NCBI GenBank assembly: GCA_030280995.1
Contig: JASXTE010000009.1
Coordinates: forward strand, 32,270,001-32,334,000
Direction of reading: 5' to 3'
Source: Hemileia vastatrix
Lineage: Eukaryota; Basidiomycota; Pucciniomycetes; Pucciniales; Zaghouaniaceae
DNA: 64,000 bases
Shown here: piece by piece, positions 48,997 through 59,829 of the stretch
Numbering within the stretch: position 1 is the first letter of the stretch
Layout: every line of letters starts with the position of its first letter
Position numbers and translations under genes: made by a program
Notes under the pieces: generated by a model
Database searches by the model: none
What the model saw: only the letters and a program-made list of their open reading frames with translations
Told to the model about the DNA's origin: nothing

Positions 48997-49947
48997 ATGA
49001 ACTGCCCCACTCCCACACCTACGCCTCCACACCCTAAAGCAGATGGGGGAATGATCACGCGACATTTTTCACAAACTTGCACGGCTTGTGAAAGCATGGA
49101 GTATTTCTGTGTCGAAAGTACAGCGACTCAAGGCTCTCGCCAGAAATGCGAGTTTTGCCGTTGGCGACGAGTGGCGTGCAATGCGTTGACGAAGAACGCA
49201 GAAATCGAAAAGCGATTTACCAAGACTAAGTTTTGGGTAATTCCTAAAACCAAAGAGGTGGTCGAAGACATTTGGGATGTCTTGATTAAAGATGAACAAT
49301 CGGTGGGGGAAAATGATAAGGAATTAAACAATGAGATCTCAACCTGGGTAACCCAGGCCACGATTTTGAAGTGAGGTGTCGAGGTAGAGGTCGACGAGTT
49401 GGTGGAGGAAGATGAAGATGAAATCCCTGTTCCAGGGCGGGCACCCAAGAAACGACGGGTGGTCATCGAGGACGACAAGGAAGAGAGAGAGGTAAAGGTC
49501 GAAGTGGCGCCAAGGTTATTTTTAGAGCCTGACCCTATCTTTGAGGTAAGTTTTAATTGTTTTTTTTAAGGATGAAGTTACTGATGAGTTTTGTTTTAGG
49601 CATCGAATAACCTTGAAGAGCCGATTGGGGAGCCTTCACAGATTATACCAACTGAGGCAAACCCTCCGGCCACGGAAGTAGTTGAAGAGCCTGAAGACAC
49701 CCTGGACCAGGTGTGGTCAAAGAAACCTCGTCAAGGTTGACAAGTAAGGTTCGCGGAAGAATTATGTGGGGAGGTCGACACAATTATCGACACTGCTTCC
49801 TTCGACGTGGCAGAGGAGCTCTTGGAGATGGGAGAGGTGGTTCCGGTAGGAGAGGAGGAGGTATTTGAGAAATGCAGGAAGGAGATAAGGGTAGTTTTGG
49901 AGAAAATGAAAAGATTGGTTCGAGAGAAATTAAAAGAAAAGATTTGA
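48997..49947 (+). pseudogene. Antisense zinc-cluster gene of E2
   Basis: Same structure as E1: exon 1 48997-49545 (549 bp, the same length as E1), a 54-bp intron (49546-49599) and exon 2 49600-49947. The cluster is complete: C28-x2-C31-x6-C38-x12-C51-x2-C54-x6-C61. A TGA in exon 1 (about 49372) and a TGA in exon 2 (about 49738) break it. The C-terminus, in the longer frame, is a basic helix (EKCRKEIRVVLEKMKRLVRE). Confidence 0.75.
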
Positions 49948-50889
49948 AATGAAAAGGAGATGTAAAGAAGTAGAAAAAATTTGTATTTTAGTTTTATTTT
50001 ATTTTATTTTATTTTATTTTTTTATTGTAGGTGAATGTTATTAATTTTACAAGATTTGGGAGAGAGAGAAAAAGAAAAAAGAAGTTTAAAATAAAAATTT
50101 TAGAATTTGAAAGAGAAATTTAAAGAAATAAAAAGGTTGTTTAATTGAAGGAAGTTTTAATGTTTTTAAAAAGAAATTTTTATGTAAGAAAAGAGAGAGA
50201 AAGAAAAAAAAACAGTTTTGTGATTGAGATGAGTTTTTTAAATTGAGGATTTACTGAAAGAAATTTTTTTTTTTTTAAAAAAAAGAAATTTTAGTTGAAA
50301 AGAGAGGAAGAAGAAAGAAATGAAAAAAACAGAATTTAGAATTTAAGAGAATTTGAAAAGAAAAATTATTTGTTTCGAAGAATTATTATAGGGAGATTTA
50401 GAGGTTGAAGTTAAGTTCAAGGAAATGGTCGTGTCGTACAAGATTTGATGATTCGAAGGAAAGTTTTAAAAGATAGAATAATTTTTTTTTTTTTGGAAGA
50501 GAAATTTTTGAAGAGAATTTTAAATTTAAGAAAAGAATGTATTTAAAGAATTGAAAAAGAAAAGGGAGAAAATATTTAGAGAGATTTAAGAGTTTTTTAT
50601 TTTATTTTATTATTTATGTTTATTCTATTTATGTTTATTTTATTTTATTTTATTTTATTATTTATATTTATTCTTTTTTATTTTATTTTATTTTATTTTA
50701 TTTTATTTTATTTTATTTTATTTAATTTTAATTATGATTTTATTTTTAGTTGGTTTTGGAGGAAAATTTATAGAAGGAGAAGAAAGAAAAAAGAAGAGAG
50801 AAAAAAGAAAACAAGGCTAAGAAATTTAAGAGGTGTTTTAGATTTTAAAGAATGAAAGAGAAGAAAAGAAAATTTTAAATAAAGAAATT
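49948..50889. other. Purine-skewed AT-rich tail of E2
   Basis: The counterpart of 46958-48000, with TTTTA repeats at about 49998-50030 and 50630-50725. No gene is seen. Confidence 0.6.
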
Positions 50890-51661
50890 TTAAGGTTTTG
50901 GTTTTAAAGGATATTTCAAATGAAAAGATTTTAGGAGTTCAGGAGCCTTAGAAACATTGATGGCTGGTTCCCAGGATGTTTTGTCTGAGTCATTGAGGAA
51001 GCCTTCCCATTCCACGAGGTATTGAAGTTTCCCCTTGTGTATTCTTGAATCAAGGATACGACTTACTTCCCACTCTAGATGATCTTCTACTTCGACCGGT
51101 TCCGGAGGGGGTTGGTTCTTGCCCGGGTATATTTCTCGAGCCAGTTCCAGGAGAGATACATGGAAAACAGGGTGAATTGCCTGCCATTTAGGAGGTAACT
51201 TTAGTCGAAATACAGTTTTAGAGACTTCAGAGTCGATTTCGAATGGTCCCAAGCGCTTTTCAGCCAGTTTCTTTGATGTTCTTGTTGTTTGAATGTTTTG
51301 TGCGTCGAGCCATACTTTATCGCCTGGTTTAAAGGAAGGAGCAGATTGTTGATGTTTGTCGGCCTGTTCCTTGTATCTTCGAATCGCTGATTCCAAATTT
51401 GTTTTAAGTTCTTCTTGGAGTCGTGATATAGTTCAAAGATAATGTTCCGCAGGATGATTAGTTCCTACATGGATTGAGTTGAATCAAGGATGTCGTCCAT
51501 AAATGGTTTCGAAGGGAGATTGTCGTTTCGAAGAATGAGTCGAGTTATTATAAGCAAATTCGGCCAGTGGTAACCATGTGGTCCAATCGTCTTGTTGGTA
51601 ACTGACATACATTCCAAGATATTGTTTGAGGATTTGGTTAACTCTTTCTGTTTGACCGTTA
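50890..51661 (-). pseudogene. E2 integrase C-terminus with chromodomain
   Basis: From 51661 leftward: NGQTERVNQILKQYLGMYV and WLPLAEFAYNNSTHSS (end of the integrase core), a TGA at about 51484, another stop at about 51432, then FKPGDKVWLDAQNI, LGPFEI (GPY/F module), HPVFHVSLLE and the chromodomain EWEVSRILDSRIHKGKLQYL. This places E in the Tf1/sushi-type chromoviruses. Element B interrupts the core just before NGQTER. Confidence 0.88.
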
Positions 51662-52770
51662 TGGTAAGGTAAACTCTTACAGTCGCCTTGCTGTAAGCAG
51701 AATCCGGAGGAGATATATGGATTTAGCTGAAAACCCCATCCTTCCAATAAAAATAACAAAGTAGGTGTTCTAAATCACTAAGCTAACCAATCTACTTAGA
51801 TATGATTGATAAAAATAATGAAACTCTAAAATAATTAACGCTTATTGAGATTAAATGATCGTGGCTGTTGATAAAGAAATACTGATAACAACAATTAAGG
51901 TGTACCAGTGAAAGATCTGTAAAGATTGACTTTTATGTTTTTATAATAAATTGAATTTTTATGAGACAGCAATAATCAAGTCCCAGCGACGAAGACCTTT
52001 CTAAAGATACCCTGTATGAAGTGTTATTTAAACTGTTGAATTGTATTTCTAAGATGTTATGTAAAAAATAATAATGTTATAAGGGTATTACAAGTTATTT
52101 TAATTTGTTGAGTAATAAAAAATGAGACTGTGGTGGTTAATGATTAAGCTGTATGATGTGTCCCCCCTTCTCAATTTCGAGTTTGAGAAGCGCTTAAGTA
52201 TTCCTAGTCACGTGCCTAAGTTTTCCCCTCCAGAGCTCTTCCAGAGTCAATCCGGAGCCCGTACGGAGTCCGTACGGAGTCCGTACGGAGTCCGTCCGGA
52301 CTTCCAGACTCAATTTAGAACCTTAAAACCATAAAAAAATCTAGAAAAATTACACATAATAGAGCTACTTCCCCTTCACATACCAAACTAATTTTTGTAG
52401 TCTGCGCAGCTCTAATTACCCCCTGAAAATTCATCAAAGTTAAGTAATTTTTGAAAACGTAAATATTTCTATAAGACTTTAAAATTCATTTAAAAATATA
52501 AGAAAAATAGTAAAAATTCTGGGAAAATTTCCCAAGGTTCTTGAGTGACTTGAATTGATACTTATAAGTTTTTCAGACCATAAAAATAAGTTTTCTCCGC
52601 AAAATAAATTGTATTTGTGTAGGCATTCGCTTGTGACCAATTTCTTCATATTTTAAACTCCAATAAATTAAATAAAACCCTTTTATAAAAAAAATAATAA
52701 TGCCAATCTTGCACGCCATAATAACTCCATTTACATATTTAGGTGCCGTACTAAACTTTAGGCTACCACA
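51662..52770 (-). repeat. 3' LTR of element B
   Basis: 1109 bp with ends TGGTAAGGTAAAC and GGCTACCACA on the plus strand. It contains the 11-bp repeats at 52260-52292. Confidence 0.93.
52260..52292. repeat. 11-bp tandem repeat in B LTR, three units
   Basis: Three units of CGTACGGAGTC, each carrying the palindrome CCGTACGG at the joins. The other LTR has four units, one of them altered (63776-63819). Confidence 0.88.
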
Positions 52771-52790
52771 TCCTCCCTCCAATTGAGAAT
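52771..52790 (-). promoter_or_regulatory. Polypurine tract of element B
   Basis: The minus strand AATTGGAGGGAGGA borders the TGTGG start of the LTR and is identical to that of A. Confidence 0.85.
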
Positions 52791-52893
52791 GTCCCCATTC
52801 TTAAAACTTTGCATAAGTGGTTGAACACAATATTCATCTTTAACCTTCAACCACCATCTTCTTTAATCAACTATAAAATTAATCTTCATCAAT

Positions 52894-53586
52894 ATGTCTT
52901 CCAAAGAACTTGTCGCTCCATGTGAACTCTGCGCTCGATACCAGGTACCTTGTTTAATGTCCAACCCTAATCTTCCTGGCAGAACAGCTTGCGACTTATG
53001 CCGTGTGAAAAAAGTCAAATGCAACCGGCCAATAGTTCCTTCTAAAACAAACGTATATTTAGGACCAGCAGCTCTCCCTGATCCCTCAACTTCTAAAAAG
53101 CGATCCAAAATTCCTGTCTTCTTAAAACGAATAAGATCAAAAACAGCTTCAAAAGTTCAATCTTCATCAACGGATCCCGGCCTAATTTTGCCTTCACAAG
53201 ATCCTAATCCTATAACGCCAGTACCCCCAACTAACTTTGCTGAGACTATGTTTCCTGGCTCTAAATGTAAGACCCTATTTATCTTACTAAAAAAAACTTT
53301 TAATCAAAATTGACTAAACCTATAACTTAATAACATATTTGAACTTCTAGCTGTCGAAATAAGCAACACTGATGATGTTGGTAGAGTGAAGACGGACTAT
53401 ATCAATCATTACCCAAATTTTCATCACTATCTTTTTCTTGACTTTACTAATGAGTTGAAACGAAAAATGCTGGCCTATTTTCAAGAAACTCCTGCTAATA
53501 ACCATGAAGACCTCATGAAAAGAAGAATTTTAATGCAAAGCTTTGATAATGATGTTGAACAATTTCAAAGAAATTATCTTTTCTAA
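52894..53586 (+). CDS. Antisense zinc-cluster gene of element B, intact
   Basis: It lies opposite to gag-pol, 123 bp inside the 3' LTR. Exon 1 is 52894-53266, the intron 53267-53350 (84 bp, GTAAGA...TTCTAG, branch-like TTGACTAA, phase 1) and exon 2 53351-53586, giving 202 residues without a stop. The cluster is C10-x2-C13-x6-C20-x12-C33-x2-C36-x6-C43. The spacing fits Zn2Cys6 domains, but the basic half CDLCRVKKVKC is second. A Ser/Pro/Lys-rich middle and a charged helix follow (DFTNELKRKMLAYFQETPAN, about residues 148-167), shared with the genes in A. A nuclear DNA-binding or regulatory role is inferred. ATG choice: the first in frame, just before the cluster. Confidence 0.78.
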
Positions 53587-54174
53587 CAGTATAACTTGAT
53601 AAAATTTTGTTTTTGCTTGGTCTTCTTAAACTTTCAACATAAATGATGTTTTCTTTCTTCTCTGGCTTGATATAACATAAAATAAAATAAAATAAATCTT
53701 GTGATGATTCCACTACTGAGAGCAAGGTTTGAATCCCTTCAGACTCCCATATACCAGTCTTCCTTCTTGTCACAGCATTGAGAGAGTGGATCTTCCTATG
53801 AACCGAATACTCCTGATTCCAACCTCATAGGGCCCCCCACTGAGCCGAATTCTATGATTCCAATCTCGCCATAAGGTCCTCCAAGCTTCACACCAAAAAA
53901 AATGGCCTAACTATGAGGCACTAAAAAAATCATTCCCTAAAATCCAACTACCATCCTAACTTCTGATTCCTTCATCACAATTTTCAAACTTTGCTATACA
54001 GCAAACCGATAAAATACTTTTGCCAGGCTTCCAATAATAATTTTAACTTTAGACCATGTTAAAGCGCCACAAATTTTACATAATTAACCATTATGCTTTC
54101 TTTAGCATCATCACCACCTAAAATTTTAACCTCCTAAAGCTATCAGCACCCAATTCCAGAAATAATTGAATAAC
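53587..54174. other. Non-coding stretch after the antisense gene (B)
   Basis: I see no supported gene. C/T-rich text with short repeated phrases (CCGAATTCTATGATTCCAA-like) may be a relic of a second antisense gene, as in A and D, but it is too decayed to claim. Confidence 0.4.
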
Positions 54175-54874
54175 CAGTTTAGAGTCTTAGTGGACAGTGA
54201 TAAATTAAAATATTGAATTGAGTTATCCAAACAAGATTGACATTCCAGTTTAAAGTCTTGGTGGACCAAACATATAATCGATTTCCAGTTTATGGTCTTG
54301 GTGGACCAAAGATCGTTTAAGTGCATAAATATCTTGATATATTCCTAAGTAAGGCCTAGGCTTGACCAAAGATTGAATAAATTTGATAATTCAGTTTAAT
54401 GTCATAGTGGACCAAACATTTTATTGACAAGTAATCCAGTATAAGGCCATAGTGGTCCAATGAATGTTGAATTATCCTGCAGATATTAATTTTCCAGTTT
54501 AAAGTCATAGTGGACTAAACAATGAATGAACTACCAGTTTAAAGTCATGGTGGACCAAACATTTAATCGATAAGAAATCCAGTTTAAGGTCATGGTGGAC
54601 CCAACAGCTTGATAACAATCCAGTTTAAGGTCTTGGTGGACCTAACATTTGATTTATATAAAAGAAATCCGTCTCCGAAAATATCCATAAAATCTTGAAC
54701 ATCCTTGAAATTCAGTTTAAAGTCTTGAAGGACTAACAGCTCCAATATAAAATCTTTAATGACAGTCTTGAAAATTAGCCAGTTTAAAGTCTTGGAGGAC
54801 TAACAGCTCCATAATTCGTATAAAACCCTTAAGGAAAGTCTTGAACAGTAGCCAGTTTAAAGTCTTGGAGGACT
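54175..54874. repeat. Array of twelve 22-bp hairpin motifs (B)
   Basis: Copies start at 54175, 54246, 54286, 54392, 54437, 54495, 54535, 54580, 54621, 54713, 54780 and 54853; another is at 55641-55661. The consensus is CAGTTTAAAGTCTTGGTGGACC, with ATAGTG or ATGGTG loop variants. Spacing is irregular (about 40-105 bp), so it is not a simple satellite. Confidence 0.87.
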
Positions 54875-54959
54875 AACAGCTGTCTTGAAGTAAAATCCCA
54901 TAGGTATTGAGTTCCCCTAGACCCTGTTTCCTGTCTAAACTAAATGAATAAAACTAAAA

Positions 54960-55260
54960 AGAATGAAAACTAAAAAAAATAAAACTGAGAAATATAATAA
55001 TTTTTATTTAATTAATTAATTTTTTTTAATTTTAATTTTTTTTTTATTTTTTTATTTTTTTTTATTTTTATTATTTTTATTTTATTATTTTTATTATTAT
55101 TATTTTTTTTTATTATTTATTTTATTTTTATTATTATTATTATTTTATTTTTTTTAATTTAATTTTATTTTATTTTATTTTTTTAATTTAAAATAAAAGA
55201 TTTTAGAAAAGATAGTTTTGAAATAAAAGTTAAAATTTAATTTTAAAGAAAGTTAAATAA
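54960..55260. other. T-rich low-complexity spacer
   Basis: TTTTATTTTTATTATT-like microsatellite sequence with no gene. Confidence 0.7.
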
Positions 55261-55317
55261 ATGTGAAAAGAAAGATAAAAAAAAGTACTAAAAAAAATTT
55301 AAAATAAAATTTTAAAA

Positions 55318-55387
55318 GATGCCCCCCGGCCATTTGATGAGCCATACCCTCGCCATCATACCCACATCCAAGTGCAACTTGATGTGG
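55318..55387. repeat. Two-stem module, copy B
   Basis: GATG (55318-55321) pairs with CATC (55354-55357) around GGC/GCC. The second stem is CCACATC (55362-55368) with GATGTGG (55381-55387), extended by AAG/CTT. It lies in the same order relative to the other hairpins as in A and D. Confidence 0.78.
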
Positions 55388-55460
55388 TTACACAATTTTA
55401 AGAAATTGAAAAGAAAAGAAAATAAATGAAAGTTTTTAAAAGATAATTTTTATAATGATG

Positions 55461-55513
55461 ATCACTGGGTGGGCTCCCTCCAATTTATAAAAATGATTAG
55501 AGACCACCAGTGA
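55461..55513. repeat. ATCACTGG hairpin, copy B
   Basis: ATCACTGGGTGGGCTCC pairs with GAGACCACCAGTGA across an A/T-rich loop. It is the best-preserved region between A and B outside genes. Confidence 0.75.
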
Positions 55514-55640
55514 GCATCACCTTTACAATAATTCATAATATATATTAAAGAAAAGAAATCACAATCTAACATAAAAAAATCAAAAACAAAATAAGAAAAT
55601 CTTGAATCCGGCGTTGAGAGCGGTGTCTCTTGATTCGTTC

Positions 55641-55770
55641 CAGTTTATAGTCTTAGTGGACTTTCTATAATTAAAATACAAAGCCAGGATTCAACTAGAA
55701 ACAAGGAAAATTTTGGAAACGAACATTATGGGGTAATTGTGTATAGAGCAGCCAGCCCATCAATTACCCC
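55641..55770. repeat. 22-bp motif and GGGGTAATTG hairpin (B)
   Basis: Motif 55641-55661 (AGTCTTAGTGGACT) is followed by GGGGTAATTG (55730-55739) pairing with CAATTACCCC (55761-55770). Confidence 0.82.
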
Positions 55771-55986
55771 CACACTTGCCAATATTAAATTAAGAAGGTT
55801 CCCCTGTGAACACTTCTTCCAATAAATTTTAAAATTTTTCCAACACTATCTTCACCCATATTTTAAGAATTTTAAATTTTGAAAATTTTCAATGAAGGTT
55901 TTCTTGCATTTCGTTATGTTTCATCACAGTTTCGTTGCCCATATGCAGTGTAACAATACTAAATTATTTGATAAAAAAAAGAAGAT

Positions 55987-56149
55987 AGTTTATCCTCGTT
56001 GCAGAGGTATAAATTTAATAAAATTCATTAAAATTGTAGTTTATCCTCATTTCGGAGTTGATAAAATTTAAGAAATTTCATAGTTTATCCTCATTGCGGA
56101 GGAATCCATAAAGTTTCATTGATATCATAGTTTATCCTCATTGCGGAGG
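55987..56149. repeat. Four AGTTTATCCTCATTGCGGAGG repeats at the end of pol (B)
   Basis: Copies start at 55987, 56038, 56082 and 56129. They carry a TCCTC/GAGGA stem around ATTGCG. The last copy is the end of the pol frame itself (FLRNEDKL then stop), so the repeat runs from coding into non-coding sequence. Single relatives sit at the same place in A (8542) and D (37275). Confidence 0.8.
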
Positions 56150-59100
56150 AATACTTCGGCACTCCTGGTGCCTCTAGGATAGAACCGTTTCACTTGATCG
56201 GCCGCTACCCTCTTCTTTAATACTACTCCATCCAACTCTTCTAGCACATATGAACTGCCGGAAACTTGCTCCTTGATTTTATACGGTCCATTCCACCTAT
56301 CTGCAAACATCTTTCCCCACTGACTTTCCAAACTCCTATTATACACCAGGACCATATCTCCTGGGTTCAAAGGTTTCCTTAATCGATGTGCCAACCGCTC
56401 ATCCCAATATCTAACTGATTGATTTCGGATCTTCATCATCCGCGAATATGCCTTTTCTAAATATTCTTCTTTCTTTTCTAGCTGCATCATTCTTGCACAC
56501 AATAATTCTTCAGTAGTTTTGACCGTGTCCCAGTCAACTCCAAGATATGATTCAGCTTCTAAATCAACCGGTAAAACTGCTTTCTGTTCAAAAACAAGTT
56601 CATAAGGTGAAAATCCGGTCGTCCTTTTGGCAGTGATTCGATCAGCAAATAAAACTAAAGGTAAATAGTGCCTCCACTTTTCGGCACTTGTCCCACACAT
56701 TTTAACTAAAGCATCCTTAATAACTTGATGCCCTCTTTCAACCATGCCTTCAGCTTCAGGATAATATGGGGTTGCTACCCTAACCTTTGATCCAACTTTC
56801 AATACGGCCTCTTTAAACTCTGTCCCAAATTCAGGACCTCCATCTACCGTCACCAACTTCATCACCCCATACCTATATACCCAATTATTCAAAAAAAATT
56901 CTGCCACATTTTTGGCAGTTAAATTAATAAGAGGCGCTGCCTCTACCCAACCAGATAAATCATCTCTGGCCACAATTAAATATTTATACCGTCCCTATTT
57001 TATATGAACGGCATCTAAACTAACTCTTCCAAAGAGCGTATATTCACCGGTCGCGCGTCCAGGTTCTTTTGGCTTTAAATAACTTCGTCTTTGACATTCT
57101 TCGCATGACTGAACCCACTGTTTAACAGCCATCTTCATGCCAGGCCACCAAAATCGATCAGAAATTCTTCTAAATGTTTCTCCAACGCCTCTATGCCCGA
57201 GATCTTCATGCAGTGATTTCAAAACTAATTCTTGCCCCTTCTGTTGAGTTATAACTACTTGAGGATTTGGATACCTCCTCCTCATTAAACGTCGACCAGA
57301 TAGGTAAAACGTAGATGACTTCCTCTTGATAGCCACCCATTCATTGTCTTCACAATCTTCTGGCCTCTCTAAAGTCAACAAATATTTGACTAAAAAAAAA
57401 TAAAAACCAGTCTGACCCCAGACTTCATCTTGAAAATCGATTAATATAACATCAATAGGGACTTCTTTATCACCAATATCACCTGCACATGAATGAGCCA
57501 ATAATCGTTGACCCCTAAATAAATTTTTAATTGAGCTATGTCGACGTTTTTCTTCTGAACCTTTGGATCCTTCGAAAACCGTATTCAAAAATACCTCTTT
57601 CTCTTTATCCACCTTTTTATTTAAATTCTCTAATTCTCCAACATATACACCATTCCTTAATTTACTACTATCCCACACTACCAATCCATTTTCCTCTACA
57701 TACACCACATCTTCTTCTACCTCCTCTCTGCCGAATTTATCTACACCTTTTTCAACACCTTTTTTAACATAAAAACTATTTTCCAGTTTATCCTCTTGGT
57801 GGAGGTCATCATCATCATAATCTAAACACAATAGTCCTGCCAGTTTAACCTCATGGGGGAGGTATGGAAAGTCTTCAGCTCCTTTAGTGCTGGCTTTGAT
57901 AATAGGTATATCTTCATCGAACTCTTCTGAGTCTGAATCTTCTTCAGTGGGTGGTCTCCTTGATAAACCATCTGGCATAGTAAAAGTCTTTCCAGGCTTA
58001 TGAACTAAATCAAATGAAAAATGTTGAATAAAAGCTACCCATCTCGTCATGGGTGCGTTCAGTAAACTTGGGGAATTAATCATCTGGATTAACGATTTCG
58101 CATCCACTTGCAACTCAAAATGTTGCCCCCACAAAATATGCTGAAGTTTCTTCAGTATTTTCGCCACACCACATAATTCCAATTTTGGTTGAGAATATCT
58201 TGATTCGACCTCAGTAAATACTACAGATTCATACCTAACTGGCCTGATATAACCAGCTTTATCCATCTGAGACAAAACCGCCCCAGCTGCAACCTGACTT
58301 GAATCAACTGCTAAATAAATTCTACCAGCATCTTTTCCATAATCTAACTTGTGCAGGACTAAATCCTTCCCTACAACCTCCTTCAACTTCACAAACGCCT
58401 TCTCACACTCTTCATCCCACTCCCAGTCTGCATCCTTTCTCGTTAACCGTCTCAATGGAGCTGCCAATGAAGAAAAGTCCTTGATAAACATTCTAACATA
58501 TACGCAAACGCCTAAAAACCCTCTAACTTTGGTCGTATTCTTGGGTCTTGGCCAGGACTGAATTTTGTTAACTTTCTTCTTGGACATAATCCTACCCTCT
58601 CTACATACCACATGGCCTAATATTTCTAAGGCTGGCACACAACATGAAAATTTTGAACCTGAAATAGTTAAACCAGCCTCTTCAATTCGAAACAAGATTC
58701 TTTCTAAAGTAATTGCAAACTCCCAAATGAATTTGCATATCCCGGGATTCTCTTCCAACACCTGGTTATCATAGTCGGTTGTTGGTCCCTTAATTCCTCC
58801 ATCATCTATGAAGATTCCAGCATATTGTGGAATTTCATCTTGAAGGATCCAAGCCATCTGAGCTTGATAAACTGCAACCGAATTTGTTGCTCCTTGAGGT
58901 AATCTTGTTAACTGTAAGCGTCCAAGTGGCGTATCAAATGTAGTGAGAGGCCTTGAGTCCGGATGTAACTCTCTCTCATCATATCCACCCATAATATCTC
59001 CCAAACCATAGCACACTCTCCCTGCAAACGCTTCAACAAACTCCTCAGCACTAGGTGGTATCCCAGCATCCTTTATTGTAACCCTATTTAATTCCCTAAG

Positions 59101-59829
59101 ATCATGAACAACTCTAAGCTTGCCATTCGGTTTCTTGATACAAAATACAGGACTAGAATAACTTGACGTTGATTGCTCATACAGTCCAGTGCGTATCCGT
59201 TCTCTGACAACTTCAATATAGGCTTCTTTTAATGCAGCCGGAATAGGAATTGGTTTCTGCTGCCACGGTTCATGACATACCACAGAAATCTTGTAAGGCT
59301 CCCCATAGGAATGCTTCAACACACCCCTCTCCTCTTCTACAAAAGCAATGGCCTTCTCTCGCTTGACCATCACATCCAACAACAACTTCTTCTCTTCTCC
59401 AGACAACCAACCATCAGGTCCAAAATTAACAACACCCAGTCTCTCAAAAGTGATTCTTGATGTCTCAGAAAATTCAGGCGGATTCTTTACCAAGGGACTT
59501 TCATAAGGATCTCTTGATAACCTTGGTCTTCTCAAAGGTGGATTTAATTCAGCAGGTAGGGGTTCATTAATAGGTCAAACTTTATTTGCTACCTTCTTAT
59601 ATTTAGCTGCGTCCACATCTAAATAAACTTGAGGTAAAACATTGCCATTAAAACTTTCATCAAATGAATCTTCTTCATCGCCAGAATCAGAATAAGAAAA
59701 ATTAGAAAAATATTTTATTTCATTTTTAAATTTTACCCTTTTCTCCTTTCCCTCGTCTAATTTATAAACAGATTTTCCAACACCTTTTCTTCCCTTATCC
59801 AACAGTAAATCACCCGTAAAGAAAGTCCG

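Noticed and set aside
45170..50889. E1 and E2 as a tandem duplication of a host gene with its promoter
   Set aside because: Each unit starts with an LTR with TG...CA ends and a polypurine tract, and the E1 chromodomain is cut exactly at the E2 LTR, which fits nested insertion of the same family.
54126..54326. Minus-strand frame with repeated LVHQDFKLE and STKTLNW peptides
   Set aside because: The 22-bp motif repeats in different frames along the array, so the peptides are a by-product of the nucleotide repeat; an ancient coding origin cannot be excluded.
56974..56995. Programmed stop readthrough at the TAG in B pol
   Set aside because: The stop lies within the integrase region just after the DAVHIK motif, and related A sequence has a sense codon there, so a simple nonsense mutation is more likely.
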